From NCBI GenBank assembly GCA_029261395.1, contig JAJDBJ010000030.1:21909-85908 (forward strand): a stretch of 64,000 nt of DNA, read 5' to 3'. This document shows, in pieces, positions 38,114 through 47,010 of the stretch. The notes beneath the pieces are model-generated. The model saw only the letters and a list, made by a program, of their open reading frames with translations, was not told the DNA's origin and ran no database searches. Origin of the DNA: Nitrospinaceae bacterium (lineage in GTDB: Bacteria; Nitrospinota; Nitrospinia; Nitrospinales; Nitrospinaceae). Within the stretch, counting starts at the first letter, position 1. Each line of letters starts with the position of its first letter. A program made the translations under genes and the position numbers.

Positions 38114-38141
38114 TTGGAAAATCCTTGGATTTGAGAGTGTG

Positions 38142-38160
38142 GGCAGACTTCATGTCTGCC
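38142..38160. repeat. Short perfect hairpin upstream of nuoN
   Basis: GGCAGAC and GTCTGCC pair perfectly around TTCAT, about 30 bases before the nuoN start on the minus strand. No T-run follows, so it would be a leader hairpin and not a terminator. Confidence 0.4.
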
Positions 38161-38184
38161 GGTCATGTGTAGAGGGCTTTTTAA

Positions 38185-38215
38185 AACATTTCCCGGCTTT
38201 TTTCAAGGAAATGTT
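38185..38215 (-). terminator. Inverted repeat, possible terminator of the AsmA-like gene
   Basis: AACATTTCC (38185-38193) and GGAAATGTT (38207-38215) form a perfect 9-base stem with a 13-base loop. On the minus strand it is followed by TTAAAAAGCC, only a weak T-tract. It lies 137 bases after the stop of the gene at 38352-39128 and upstream of nuoN, so it would separate the two. Confidence 0.4.
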
Positions 38216-38351
38216 ATTGGCCGTCGAGGCCCTGGGGTCCGGTATCCGCTTTGCATTCAACTAATAAGGGGAATAGATCAGAAAATCATTGCCGCAGGCA
38301 CTTGAACCAAAACACCTTGTTTTCACGAACGACAGTCTGTGGGGTCGGATT

Positions 38352-39128
38352 TTATTTGCCGAATAGACCTTTCACCGAATCGGTCACCCCTTTGGCCGTT
38401 CCCTCAACCACGTTCTTGGCACCGGTGACCACTTTGCCGGCCGCGTCCCCGATGTTGTCCAGGTGGAGCGGGTTGACGGCTTTGTGGACGGCCTTATTCA
38501 CAGCGCTGATTATAGCTTCTGCCAGCTCGCCGGAGGTTGCGCCCTTTTCTTTTTTGCCAATATCTTTCAGGTGAATATCGGAAAGATCCACCGTCATCGA
38601 CTTGCCTCCCATCAGAGTGGCGCTGATGTTCACTTTGCCGCCTTTGACGTATACGTGATCGATCACCATTTTGGTTTCGCCTTTTCCCCCCGCAATATTT
38701 TCTTTGGACTTCGAAGCCCCGGAATATTTTTTGACATAGGCATCGACATTTTTTTGGATGGCGTCGATATTGCTTCCGCCTCCTCCCAGTTCGTAGGTAA
38801 CCTCGGGAGCCTGAATGTTAATTTCATTGATGACGACGATATCAGAGGTGAGCGAACCCGGATCGATGGTTATTTCAATTTTATCCATTTTAAAGGCGCT
38901 TTCCGTTTCGAAGCCTTTGGGATTGCCGATGATCAAGCCATGCATGGATCCTTTTCCCGAGGTGGCATTGATGTCCGTCTTCTCCAAAGTCACTTTCGCC
39001 TGGATGATTTTCGGCCCCTCGCTGTTAACGACTTTGGTGATAATCGCTCCCAGGGAAGAGTAAAGGGCAAGGCTACCCACAACCAGGATGACTGTGAAAA
39101 TGGCAAGTCCAATGGCGACGCGTTTCAT
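38352..39128 (-). CDS. AsmA-like exported protein
   Basis: This 258-residue protein begins MKRVAIGLAIFTVILVVGSL, a single membrane anchor, followed by a beta-rich region of the AsmA/DUF748 style (ITKVVNSEGPKIIQAKVTLE, GLIIGNPKGFETESAFKMDK, INEINIQAPEVTYEL, KVNISATLMGGKSMTVDLSD). The C-terminus (about 205-258) is an amphipathic helical tail with VNKAVHKAVNPLHLDNIGDA. AsmA-type proteins are thought to help move or order lipids between membranes; this is a short relative. A strong ribosome site (AAGGAGTG, 7 bases) precedes the ATG. Family membership is by pattern only. Confidence 0.7.
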   Translation of the reverse strand: MKRVAIGLAIFTVILVVGSLALYSSLGAIITKVVNSEGPKIIQAKVTLEKTDINATSGKGSMHGLIIGNPKGFETESAFKMDKIEITIDPGSLTSDIVVINEINIQAPEVTYELGGGGSNIDAIQKNVDAYVKKYSGASKSKENIAGGKGETKMVIDHVYVKGGKVNISATLMGGKSMTVDLSDIHLKDIGKKEKGATSGELAEAIISAVNKAVHKAVNPLHLDNIGDAAGKVVTGAKNVVEGTAKGVTDSVKGLFGK

Positions 39129-39170
39129 GGTGACACTCCTTATAAAAAGGGTGAAGTATGAAATGAAATA

Positions 39171-39836
39171 TTACCCGGCCTGAGATTCAGGGAAGACTTG
39201 GCCGGCTTCCAGTACGACCCACCGCTCCGAAGTATCGCCGAGGACCAGGTCGAGGTTGTCGTTGAGGCGGACGAGATTCATGGCTTCAGCGGGCAGACGA
39301 ACGCGGATGGTGTCCTCCTGTTGGCCTCCCTGAAGATAGATATAATCCCCGTCGATTTTGATCACCGAAAAAATGCCGTTAACGGTTTCGATAATGCGGG
39401 GCGGTTCTTCCAAAACGCGGCCGGTTTCGTCGTCCAGAAAATGGCTGAGTTGCAGACAGCGATCCTGGGCGCCGGTCAATGCCTGCACCGTTTTCTGGAA
39501 ATCCATTTCAGCCAGGCCGTGTTGAATGTCTTTCTTCTCCAGCCAGTGGAGAAAGGAATACAGGTCAAATAAGATTTCGTTGGTTTCGGTTTTGGTGGAC
39601 ACGGAGTTGAACGGCAGAAACCCGACCACAAACCGGCTCAGGTGTATGGGCCGCAGGTTTTCCGGGCTATCTGTAACGATGCGGTGGGCTGTTTCCCCGG
39701 AATACTCCATTCCCGATTCGATCAGGCAATTGTGAAACAGGGCCAGGCTTTTACCGAGTTCCCCGGCAGGCAGTTCCGAAGCAGGATGCTGGCCGCGGCT
39801 TTGGGCATAGCTTTTCATCAAATCGTAAAGACTCAT
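39171..39836 (-). CDS. Protein of unknown function next to an aminotransferase
   Basis: This 221-residue soluble protein starts at 39836 (MSLYDLMKSYAQSRGQHPAS), just 7 bases after the aminotransferase stop; a longer upstream reading would overlap that gene and is rejected. The N-terminal part is helical (about 1-140) and the C-terminal part (about 150-215, IIETVNGIFSVIKIDGDYIY, then RVRLPAEAMNLVRLNDNLDL) looks like a small beta barrel. No known family is recognised. The tight spacing suggests co-expression with the aminotransferase. Confidence 0.7.
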   Translation of the reverse strand: MSLYDLMKSYAQSRGQHPASELPAGELGKSLALFHNCLIESGMEYSGETAHRIVTDSPENLRPIHLSRFVVGFLPFNSVSTKTETNEILFDLYSFLHWLEKKDIQHGLAEMDFQKTVQALTGAQDRCLQLSHFLDDETGRVLEEPPRIIETVNGIFSVIKIDGDYIYLQGGQQEDTIRVRLPAEAMNLVRLNDNLDLVLGDTSERWVVLEAGQVFPESQAG

Positions 39837-39843
39837 TATATTC

Positions 39844-40938
39844 CTAAGATAAAGTGGAAGCCGAAATGCAATTCTTGAGCGTGTCGAGCAGGCGCTGGAA
39901 TTCTTCCGTGGTGACATCTCCCATGTTGGCGATCCGAAAAATACTTTCGCTTAATTTTTTTTGTCCGGCATAAATGACAAACCCTTTTCCCTTCAAACGA
40001 TCATGCAGTCCCGGGTAGGTGGCCCCCTTCGGCAGTTTCAGCGCAGTCAGGGTGTTGGATCGGTGTTCTTCAGGAACGATGAATTCCAATCCCATTTCCT
40101 GGAATCCCTTGCGAAGCATCGCCGCCGCCCGGCTGTACCGATGGATCCGGTCTGTGACTGTTTCTTCGATCAGCTCATCGAGCGCGACATCAAGCGCGTA
40201 ATGAATCTGCACCGCCGGAGTGAACAGGGTATCGCCTTTTTCCTGGGCCTGATGATTTTTATATAAATTAAAATAATGAGAACGCTCGGGAATTTTAGCC
40301 AGCCGGGGAAGTTCAGTTTTGCGCACCAGAACGAATGAGACACCCGGAAAACCCTGCAGGCATTTGTTGGCCGTGCCCACACAAAAGTCAACGCCCGCGC
40401 GGTCGAAATCCAGAGGATCACCTGCGAGACCGCTGATGCTGTCTACCAGAAACCGTCTTTTATGTTTGCGGACCAACTCTCCGATTTCATGCACCGGATT
40501 GAGCAGGCCCGTGGTGGTCTCATGATGCACCAAGGCGACCACTTCAATATCAGGGTTCTGCTTCAGTGCTTGCTCGACATCGTCCAGAACGGGCGGTTCG
40601 CCCCAGGGAGTGTCGAGGCACAGGGTGTTGAGCCTATACGCTTCCGCCATCGCGGAGATACGTTCGCCGTAAACGCCGTTGCGGATGACGAGGATGGACC
40701 GGCCCTCGCTGAGGCAGGAGGAGACCGCCATTTCCAGAGCGGCGGTGCCGGAGCCCGTGGTCAGCACGGCGTCGTAATCGTTTTGGATGCCGAAGGCACG
40801 AACCAGTTTGGAACGGATCGACTGCATCAGATCCGTAAATTCCTTTTCTCGATGGCACAGGTCCGGCTTCAGCAGGGCCTGGCGGACCCGTTCGGTCACA
40901 TTGACGGGGCCCGGATTGAGTAGGACGGTTCGTTTCAT
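39844..40938 (-). CDS. PLP-dependent class V aminotransferase (PhnW/AGXT-like)
   Basis: This 364-residue enzyme opens MKRTVLLNPGPVNVTERVRQ and has TTGSGTAALEMAVSSC, VALVHHETTTGLLNP and FLVDSISGLAGDPLDFDRAG, with FCVGTANKCLQGFPG holding the PLP lysine. The pattern fits the group of 2-aminoethylphosphonate-pyruvate, serine-pyruvate and alanine-glyoxylate transaminases. The opening NPGP and HREKEF are most like PhnW. No phnX, phnA or other phosphonate gene is adjacent, so the substrate is open. It leads a two-gene unit with the unknown protein at 39171-39836. Confidence 0.85.
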   Translation of the reverse strand: MKRTVLLNPGPVNVTERVRQALLKPDLCHREKEFTDLMQSIRSKLVRAFGIQNDYDAVLTTGSGTAALEMAVSSCLSEGRSILVIRNGVYGERISAMAEAYRLNTLCLDTPWGEPPVLDDVEQALKQNPDIEVVALVHHETTTGLLNPVHEIGELVRKHKRRFLVDSISGLAGDPLDFDRAGVDFCVGTANKCLQGFPGVSFVLVRKTELPRLAKIPERSHYFNLYKNHQAQEKGDTLFTPAVQIHYALDVALDELIEETVTDRIHRYSRAAAMLRKGFQEMGLEFIVPEEHRSNTLTALKLPKGATYPGLHDRLKGKGFVIYAGQKKLSESIFRIANMGDVTTEEFQRLLDTLKNCISASTLS

Positions 40939-41103
40939 CAGTTTTCCCGGTTAAAATCACATTTATTTGAGTAGGACTATACCATCCCCTCGAAACCCCC
41001 ACAAAAATAATTTATTAGAAGGTCCGGCAACCCCGTCGAGCAGGAATTTGGTATGATTGCAGACGAACAGTCTCTTTCATGAATTCTCTGTAGGTGTGAT
41101 CCC

Positions 41104-41868
41104 GTGCGGTTGAACTTTCTCATGCTAACAGTCTGCCTTCAGGTGGGCCTACTGATGCCCTCGTCGGCATTCGCTTTGGGCGAAGCCTCGAAGGTCGTCA
41201 TTCCTCAAATCAAATATAAGGGCGGTACTTACAATCCCCGGCCTCACGCGGTGGAAAGCCTGTTGGCGCAGATGGCCAAGCGCACCTCAGTGGAAGTCAA
41301 ACGGGCTCCGTTGTTCCTGAAGCCGGGAGATGCTCGATTGTACCGCTACCCGTTTATTTATATGGGCGGTAGTAAAGCTTTCAAGCCGTTCAGTGAAAAA
41401 GACTTGAAAGCCCTGCGCAATCACCTGACCTATGGTGGGTTTCTGCTGATCGATGACAATTCCGCAAAGCCTAATTCCGAGTTCGATCAATCGGTCCGCA
41501 GGATGATTGGCCGTCTGTTCCCCCACGTTCCCCTGCAACGTATTGCCCGGGACCATTCCATCTTTCGTTCCTTTTATTTGATCAATCAAGTGGTGGGCCG
41601 GGTGGTGAACCAACCGTATCTGGAAGGGATTACCACCAAAGGGCGCACCGTGCTGGTGTACTCCACCAACGACCTCGGTGGGGCCTGGTCCAAAAGCAAG
41701 CTCGGGCACTGGGATTTCGACATGATCGGCGGTGGTAGTCGGCAGAGGAAGTTGAGCCTGAGGCTGGGCGTGAACATCGTTATCTACGCGCTGACACTGG
41801 ACTACAAAAAAGACATGGTGCATCTGCCCATCATTCTCGAACGCATGCGGAGGGTCAACCCAAAGTGA
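41104..41868 (+). CDS. DUF4159-family exported protein
   Basis: This 254-residue protein has a signal peptide (LMLTVCLQVGLLMPSSAFA) and the DUF4159 pattern: IPQIKYKGGTYNPRPHAVES, then YRYPFIYMGGSKAFKPFSEK, LRNHLTYGGFLLIDDNSAKP and HSIFRSFYLINQ. The fold is glutamine-amidotransferase-like without an obvious catalytic triad. Members usually lie in MoxR/DUF58/VWA clusters. It overlaps the next gene by 4 bases (ATGA), a VWA-like membrane protein, so the pair acts together. The start is GTG. Function in the family is not established. Confidence 0.85.
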   Translation: MRLNFLMLTVCLQVGLLMPSSAFALGEASKVVIPQIKYKGGTYNPRPHAVESLLAQMAKRTSVEVKRAPLFLKPGDARLYRYPFIYMGGSKAFKPFSEKDLKALRNHLTYGGFLLIDDNSAKPNSEFDQSVRRMIGRLFPHVPLQRIARDHSIFRSFYLINQVVGRVVNQPYLEGITTKGRTVLVYSTNDLGGAWSKSKLGHWDFDMIGGGSRQRKLSLRLGVNIVIYALTLDYKKDMVHLPIILERMRRVNPK

Positions 41869-44168
41869 ACTGGCTGGCCTCCCTGTGGGGCGAAGAGTGG
41901 GGCGAATACAACGCCTGGGAGTTGCATTGGACGTCGGACGTCTGGGGAGGTGCCTATGCTTTTCTGGGAGTGCTGATCGTTTTGTCGCTGTGGTTTTTCT
42001 GGACCAGCCTTTCGCGGATTCGTTCTCCCTGGAAGAAAATATTCCTTTATGCATTGCGGGTGGTTGTCCTGTTATTGGTGGCGGTGGTGGTTCTCCAGCC
42101 TCGACTGGAATTCAAAAAAATCCAGCCGTTGAAGAATACCGTCGCCGTTCTGATCGACGACAGCAAAAGCATGACGATCAAAACTTTTCCTGCCGAAAAA
42201 TCCCGGGGTGATCTGGTGCGCAAGGTGATGGCAGGTAACCGGGAATATTTTGAAACGTTGAAGCAGGATTATGAAGTCGACCTCTTTTTTGCCTCGGATC
42301 AGATCGACCCGGTTCCGCTCTCGAATGCGGTCACCGGTTATCAGGAGCAGGCGGTCAATACCGACCTGCATCAGGTGTTTTTGGATATGGCGGAAAATTA
42401 TGAAGGTCAATCCTTGCAGGGTGTCCTTCTGTTTTCCGATGGCGCCGACCTCACTCAGGATCCATCCGGTATTTCTCCAGAGTTTACGGAAACGCTGACC
42501 CGGTTGAACGGACCGGTGCATACCTTTCAGGCAGGAAGCAATGAGGGGTTCAAGGACTTGGCTATCGAAAAAGTGGATGCAACGGATTTCGGATTCGTTC
42601 ACCAGCCACTGAATATCGCGGTAACGGTTTCTGCGCGGTCCATCGGCAAGAAAGATATTCCGTTGGTGCTGAAAGAAGGCGACAAAATTCTGGTTTCAAA
42701 AGTTGTTTCACTTAAAGAGAAAGATTCGCAATACACGGCGGAGATTCAGTTCACACCGTCGTCTCTCGGCAAACGCATTTACACACTTTCGGTTCCCGTG
42801 TTTTCGGGCGAGGCGGTGGAAGTCAACAATCGCTGGAGTTTTGAGGTCAAGGTGATCCGCGACCGCGTACGCGTGCTTCATCTGAATGGACGGCCCTCGT
42901 GGGATTCGCGTTTTTTAAGGGAGACGCTCGCCAATAACCCCAAGGTGGACTTGCTGTCGTTCTTTATATTGCGAACGCTGACCGACGACGTGGGTGCCAC
43001 CACTTCCGAGTTGAGTTTGATTCCGTTCCCGTCCAATCTCCTGTTCAGCGATTACCTCAACTCGTTCGATTTGGTTGTGTTTCAAAACTTCAAGTTTTCG
43101 CCATTCATCGACAAGAAAAACCTGCTCAACATCAAGGAATACGTAGAGAACGGAGGCGCGTTTCTGATGATTGGCGGCGACCTCTCGTTTGAAGGGGGTG
43201 GATACGACCGCACCCCGGTGGAAGAGATTCTCCCGATGCGCATCCGGGGCGGGTCCAAAAAGGTGTTGCTGGGGGAATTGTCGATGAAAGTGCAACCGAA
43301 GCTTTCTCGCCATCCCATACTCCAATTGGAAAACGATCCCAAGCGGAATGCGAAGGCCTGGAGATCACTGCCTCCGATCCAGGGAGTCAATATCGGGCTG
43401 GTTCCGGCAAAGGGCTCGTACGTACTGAGTACCGCCCGAAAAAATAAAGCGAATCATCCCGTGCTGGTGACGCGCCAGGTGAAGGAAGGGCGCACCATGG
43501 CCATCGCCACCGACTCGTCGTGGAATTGGAATTTCCTGCGCGTGGGGGAGGGCGGTAGCGGACGGTATTACCAGAAGTTCTGGGAAAACGTCATCGCCTG
43601 GATGACTCGCGAGCCGGGAACCAATCCCATTCAGGTGGAAACCGATAAGGAAAAATACCGGGAGCATGAAAAAGTCGTGATCCACTTTAAAGTCAACGGG
43701 CAGGATTACAATCCCCTGTCCGGCGTCGAGGTGGATCTTGTGTTGAACTCCCTGCCGAAGGAACAGGAATTGGTCCGGGAAACCGTGAAGACCGACGAGC
43801 ACGGGGAAGGGCGGTTCGAGTTTGAGCCGGGCCGGGAGGGGTTTTATTCGGCGAAGGTGGCCCTGACCGCTGGCGGCGAGGTGCTCTCCGGGGAAACCCG
43901 TTTCATCGTGTTCAGTCCGCAGATCGAATTTCAAAAACCGTTGGTGAACGAAGCTCTTCTTCAATCCCTGGCGAAAGTGACCGGCGGCAGTCATCATGTG
44001 CTGGAGGAGGGGATGACGATTGCAAACCTGGCTTTTCCCAATCCGGAGGTGGAGATCAAGTCCAGTTCGCGGATGGTCTCGCTGTGGAACAGTTGGTGGA
44101 CGTATGGGTTGATTGTTGGCTTCCTCGTGGTGGAATGGTTTACACGCCGCAAATCCGGTCTCAGCTAA
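41865..44168 (+). CDS. Large VWA-like membrane protein (BatA/glutamine-amidotransferase-like)
   Basis: This 767-residue protein has two N-terminal membrane helices (about 25-47 and 60-82, then LQPRLEFKKI), a VWA-like domain with VAVLIDDSKSMTIKTF (a MIDAS-type DxSxS; here D-D-S-K-S) and VLLFSDGADLTQDP, beta-sandwich regions (about 225-330), a GATase1-like region (VRVLHLNGRPSWDSRFLRET and GGAFLMIGGDLSFEGGGYD), another Ig-like region and a C-terminal helix (about 740-762). This is the layout found beside DUF4159 genes. No moxR or DUF58 gene is present here. It probably assembles or checks envelope complexes; this is inference. Confidence 0.82.
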   Translation: MNWLASLWGEEWGEYNAWELHWTSDVWGGAYAFLGVLIVLSLWFFWTSLSRIRSPWKKIFLYALRVVVLLLVAVVVLQPRLEFKKIQPLKNTVAVLIDDSKSMTIKTFPAEKSRGDLVRKVMAGNREYFETLKQDYEVDLFFASDQIDPVPLSNAVTGYQEQAVNTDLHQVFLDMAENYEGQSLQGVLLFSDGADLTQDPSGISPEFTETLTRLNGPVHTFQAGSNEGFKDLAIEKVDATDFGFVHQPLNIAVTVSARSIGKKDIPLVLKEGDKILVSKVVSLKEKDSQYTAEIQFTPSSLGKRIYTLSVPVFSGEAVEVNNRWSFEVKVIRDRVRVLHLNGRPSWDSRFLRETLANNPKVDLLSFFILRTLTDDVGATTSELSLIPFPSNLLFSDYLNSFDLVVFQNFKFSPFIDKKNLLNIKEYVENGGAFLMIGGDLSFEGGGYDRTPVEEILPMRIRGGSKKVLLGELSMKVQPKLSRHPILQLENDPKRNAKAWRSLPPIQGVNIGLVPAKGSYVLSTARKNKANHPVLVTRQVKEGRTMAIATDSSWNWNFLRVGEGGSGRYYQKFWENVIAWMTREPGTNPIQVETDKEKYREHEKVVIHFKVNGQDYNPLSGVEVDLVLNSLPKEQELVRETVKTDEHGEGRFEFEPGREGFYSAKVALTAGGEVLSGETRFIVFSPQIEFQKPLVNEALLQSLAKVTGGSHHVLEEGMTIANLAFPNPEVEIKSSSRMVSLWNSWWTYGLIVGFLVVEWFTRRKSGLS

Positions 44169-44253
44169 CCAGCGTGATGCTGGACTCTGCTTGGCACAGA
44201 CGGAAGGGCGTGGTTGAAACGTTTTCTTCGCAATGTTTGGTTTTAAATTACCC

Positions 44254-44268
44254 GCGGAGGTACTCCGC
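44254..44268. repeat. Palindrome GCGGAGGTACTCCGC, second copy
   Basis: The same 15 bases occur at 36489-36503, and the sequence before each copy is similar (GGTTTTAAATTACCC here, GTTTTAAAGTTACCA there). This marks a second dispersed repeat family or a fragment of the one at 36438-36532. It lies between two plus-strand genes. Confidence 0.65.
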
Positions 44269-44341
44269 TTTTACGGCTCTCATTCAATTCTAACCATCTC
44301 CATTCTTGTGAAACATCCGTATTTCCTGTAATATCAAGCCC

Positions 44342-45676
44342 ATGGATAAAGCCAATAAAAAAAATCTGAAAGCCCGGGCGTGGATACGCGACCGGATTAT
44401 TTTCCTGGCGTTACTGATCCTTGTAGCGGGGGCCAGCCTGTATATCAGCGCGGGCAAGCTGTTTGCGGCGGATAGTATCTGGTTGCACCCGGTCAAGGAA
44501 TTCTCACTGCTCATCTCAATGATCGGCGTGGTGTCGCTCGGCTACGAACTATTCCTGCGCGAGCTCACGTTCGCCGAATACAAGGAAGCGCTCCAGGATA
44601 TCGTCAATCCGCATGCCGTGCGGTTGGGTATTCAGGGGATTTACAAGAACCGCTCGGAGATTGGTCAGGCGCATACCTTCCAGACCCTGTTCAAGGATAT
44701 CAAACACGAAATATTTATCGGAGGCACTTCCCTGTTATCCATTTCGACGGGAAGCCGCAATCTGCTGAAAGAAAAAGTGCTGAGCGGGACGAAAGTCCGA
44801 CTTCTGGTCATGGACCCTGAATCGGAAATTGTCGAGATCATCACCCGGCAGATCGGCGACAAAGCAACTTTTAAAAACGAAATTAAAACCTCTATTTTGC
44901 TTTTGCAAAGCCTGCAGGAGGAAATAGCGCGGGCCGATGTTCCCAAAAAAGGAACCATGACCGTTCACACCTATAAAACCATCCCGGCGCATTCTTTTTT
45001 TTCAATGGATGTGGATGAACAGCATGGGATTATCATTACCGATCTGGGTCCCTATCTGGGGCGGAACGATCAACGTCCGAGCATGTTGTTGGTCAACAAA
45101 AAGAAAGGTCTTTACGAGCATTATCGTGCGTTGAATCAAGCCTTGTGGGAGGAAAGCGTTCCTCTGGAGTCGGAGCCTCGAAAAATTTCCGGACCCAAGA
45201 CCCAAACCCATGTGTTCACCAGCGGCAAAGCCACCCAATATTACGACGCGGAAACGGACAGTTGGCGCAAGGCGTCCCTGTGTGAACTCAACAGCGGGTG
45301 GCGCGGTATTCAAGGCAGTCGGTGGGTATGGATTCGTGATCAGATCACTCTCGAAGAAGCCAAAACCGGAAGCCAGCACCAATTCCGTATGCAGTTCGAT
45401 GTCCCAAAAAACGGAGCGCAACCCGTAAAGCGTGCCGAACTGTATGTCCGCAGTGACGACACCTGCCACATCACCGTCAACGACGTTTCCCTGAAGCAGG
45501 GATACGGCGGTTCGGAGTACCCCAACCCCTTCATCATCGACTTCGATCAATATCTGAAAGAGGGCACCAACACCGTGATGTTCGAAGTCATCAACTACGC
45601 CAAGCCGGACATTGAGTCCCCCGAAGAAAATCCGTCGGGCCTGATCTACCGCCTCCACCTCGAAGTGCCGGAGTAA
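44342..45676 (+). CDS. Membrane protein with phospholipase-D-like core and beta-sandwich C-terminus, unknown function
   Basis: This 444-residue protein has a basic start (MDKANKKNLKARAWIRDRII), two membrane helices (about 19-40 and 46-65), a cytoplasmic core (about 85-270) with HEIFIGGTSLLSISTGSRNL and VLSGTKVRLLVMDPESEIVE, a layout like inactive PLD-type domains, and a C-terminal beta-sandwich (about 285-444) with FRMQFDVPKNGAQPVKRAEL, DDTCHITVNDVSLKQGYGGS and EGTNTVMFEVINYAKP, like galactose-binding folds. No HKD motif is present. I know of no characterised protein with this order. It is monocistronic, upstream of the nuo operon. Confidence 0.7.
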   Translation: MDKANKKNLKARAWIRDRIIFLALLILVAGASLYISAGKLFAADSIWLHPVKEFSLLISMIGVVSLGYELFLRELTFAEYKEALQDIVNPHAVRLGIQGIYKNRSEIGQAHTFQTLFKDIKHEIFIGGTSLLSISTGSRNLLKEKVLSGTKVRLLVMDPESEIVEIITRQIGDKATFKNEIKTSILLLQSLQEEIARADVPKKGTMTVHTYKTIPAHSFFSMDVDEQHGIIITDLGPYLGRNDQRPSMLLVNKKKGLYEHYRALNQALWEESVPLESEPRKISGPKTQTHVFTSGKATQYYDAETDSWRKASLCELNSGWRGIQGSRWVWIRDQITLEEAKTGSQHQFRMQFDVPKNGAQPVKRAELYVRSDDTCHITVNDVSLKQGYGGSEYPNPFIIDFDQYLKEGTNTVMFEVINYAKPDIESPEENPSGLIYRLHLEVPE

Positions 45677-46081
45677 GCTCCAACCCTTCCTTTCCCGTGA
45701 GGCCTGTCTTTTGCTTTGCGAACAGCGAACGCTCAGGTTGTCCCGGAGAAATGCCCTTCCCATGGATTCGTTGTTTCGCCTCCTGAAGAGGCAGGGCACG
45801 GATCGACTGTAAAGCCTTGAGAATCCACTATTTCTGTATTTCAAGGTCCGGCATAAATCGTTCCGAACGCGGGATAAATCAATAATTGACAGGGTCCTAT
45901 GGGCCGAATATAATCGCCAACTCCAATACTTTCCCGCGTGGGAAAAGTAGGGGTGATACAATGCGGGATTGAGTAAAGCCGGGCGGTTCGGTCACTCGGG
46001 TGCATCGGGCCGAAGCTCTTGTTCTGAAAGCAGTTCCCCGGTTTTTCAGTTTGAAAACCTATCCATTACGGACACAGTTCT
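45677..46081 (+). other. Intergenic region holding the nuo promoter and leader
   Basis: This gap of 405 bases has no gene. Its first 200 bases show nothing recognisable. Then come the promoter at 45886-45914, a hairpin at the predicted 5' end of the mRNA (ACTTTCCC 45928-45935 with GGGAAAAGT 45940-45948, one bulge), and a second stem TTCGGTC (45987-45993) with GGCCGAA (46008-46014). The nuoA GTG at 46082 follows, giving a leader of about 160 bases. Confidence 0.6.
45886..45914 (+). promoter_or_regulatory. Consensus sigma-70 promoter of the nuo operon
   Basis: TTGACA (45886-45891) and TATAAT (45909-45914) are separated by exactly 17 bases, a perfect match to the E. coli consensus. The predicted start is near 45921. 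It is the only strong promoter seen before nuoA and would drive all 13 genes. Confidence 0.75.
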
Positions 46082-46435
46082 GTGAGTGAATATCTATTCG
46101 TCATCATTTTTGCGATTGTCGCGCTCGCCATAGTTGGCGGTGTGCTTGTGCTCTCGTCCATCCTCGGGCCGAAAAATTCCACCGTTGAAAAAAATCTGCC
46201 TTACGAGTGTGGCATGTTGCCCTCGGAGGAAGCCAAGGGTCGGTTCCCGGTACGCTTCGCCACCATCGCCATGTTGTTTATCATTTTCGATATCGAGGTG
46301 GTGTTCATGTACCCGTGGGCGGTGGCGCTGGATGAACTCAAGCTGTTCGGACTGATTGAGATGGTGGTTTTCGTGGCCATTTTGGCCGTCGCTTACGTCT
46401 TCATTTGGGGACGAGGAGGTTTGGAATGGGATTGA
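46082..46435 (+). CDS. nuoA: NADH-quinone oxidoreductase subunit A
   Basis: This 117-residue protein has three membrane helices and the NuoA pattern: [20 protein letters not shown] on the loop, then [20 protein letters not shown] and FMYPWA. The Cys and acidic residues on the loop shift with quinone binding in complex I. It opens the operon. The start is GTG at 46082, with GGA about 10 bases before. It overlaps nuoB by 10 bases. Confidence 0.95.
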   Translation: MSEYLFVIIFAIVALAIVGGVLVLSSILGPKNSTVEKNLPYECGMLPSEEAKGRFPVRFATIAMLFIIFDIEVVFMYPWAVALDELKLFGLIEMVVFVAILAVAYVFIWGRGGLEWD

Positions 46436-47010
46436 TGGATGAAGCGGTCGACAACGTAGAGACCGAAATCAATAATCTAAAATTAAACGCAAAGGAAGCG
46501 CTGGACCAATTGGGTGCGGAGTTCTCCGGCGCGGTGTACGACAGTATATTGACCACCAAGTTGGGCAAGGTGGTGGGATGGGCGCAGAAGAACGCACTCT
46601 GGCCGGCTACGTTCGGCCTGGCGTGTTGCGCGATTGAAATGATGGCGATGGCCAACTCCCGTTGGGATGCGGCACGATTCGGCGCCGAAGTGTTCCGCGC
46701 TTCCCCGCGACAGGCGGACTTGATGATCGTCTCCGGCCGGGTCTCGCAGAAAATGGCCCCGGTATTAAAACGCATCTACAACCAGATGCCTGAGCCGAAA
46801 TGGGTGATCGCTATGGGTGCCTGTTCTTCGTGCGGTGGAATTTTCAACAACTACGCCATCGTGCAAGGGGTCGACCGCGTGGTGCCGGTCGATGTATACG
46901 TGCCCGGTTGTCCTCCAGGTCCGGAAGCGCTTTTGTATGGAGTCATCAAGCTTCAGGAAAAAATACTCAAAGAAGCCGGCAGTGAAAAAGCCAGGCAAAG
47001 GGTCGCATGA
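46426..47010 (+). CDS. nuoB: NADH-quinone oxidoreductase subunit B
   Basis: This 194-residue protein binds cluster N2, the last iron-sulfur centre before quinone. Ligands are in [22 protein letters not shown] and [12 protein letters not shown]. An N-terminal helix of about 40 residues ([20 protein letters not shown]) precedes the conserved core. The start at 46426 is fixed by AGGAGG 6 bases before it, better than the upstream ATG at 46405. It overlaps nuoA by 10 bases and nuoC by 4. Confidence 0.96.
   Translation: MGLMDEAVDNVETEINNLKLNAKEALDQLGAEFSGAVYDSILTTKLGKVVGWAQKNALWPATFGLACCAIEMMAMANSRWDAARFGAEVFRASPRQADLMIVSGRVSQKMAPVLKRIYNQMPEPKWVIAMGACSSCGGIFNNYAIVQGVDRVVPVDVYVPGCPPGPEALLYGVIKLQEKILKEAGSEKARQRVA

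Noticed and set aside
44342..45676. Active phospholipase D
   Set aside because: The core has the fold-like pattern but no HxKxxxxD motif in either half, so catalytic PLD activity is not claimed.
45002..45961. Minus-strand open frame opposite the 444-residue membrane protein
   Set aside because: It overlaps a better-supported plus-strand gene and reads without any recognisable domain.
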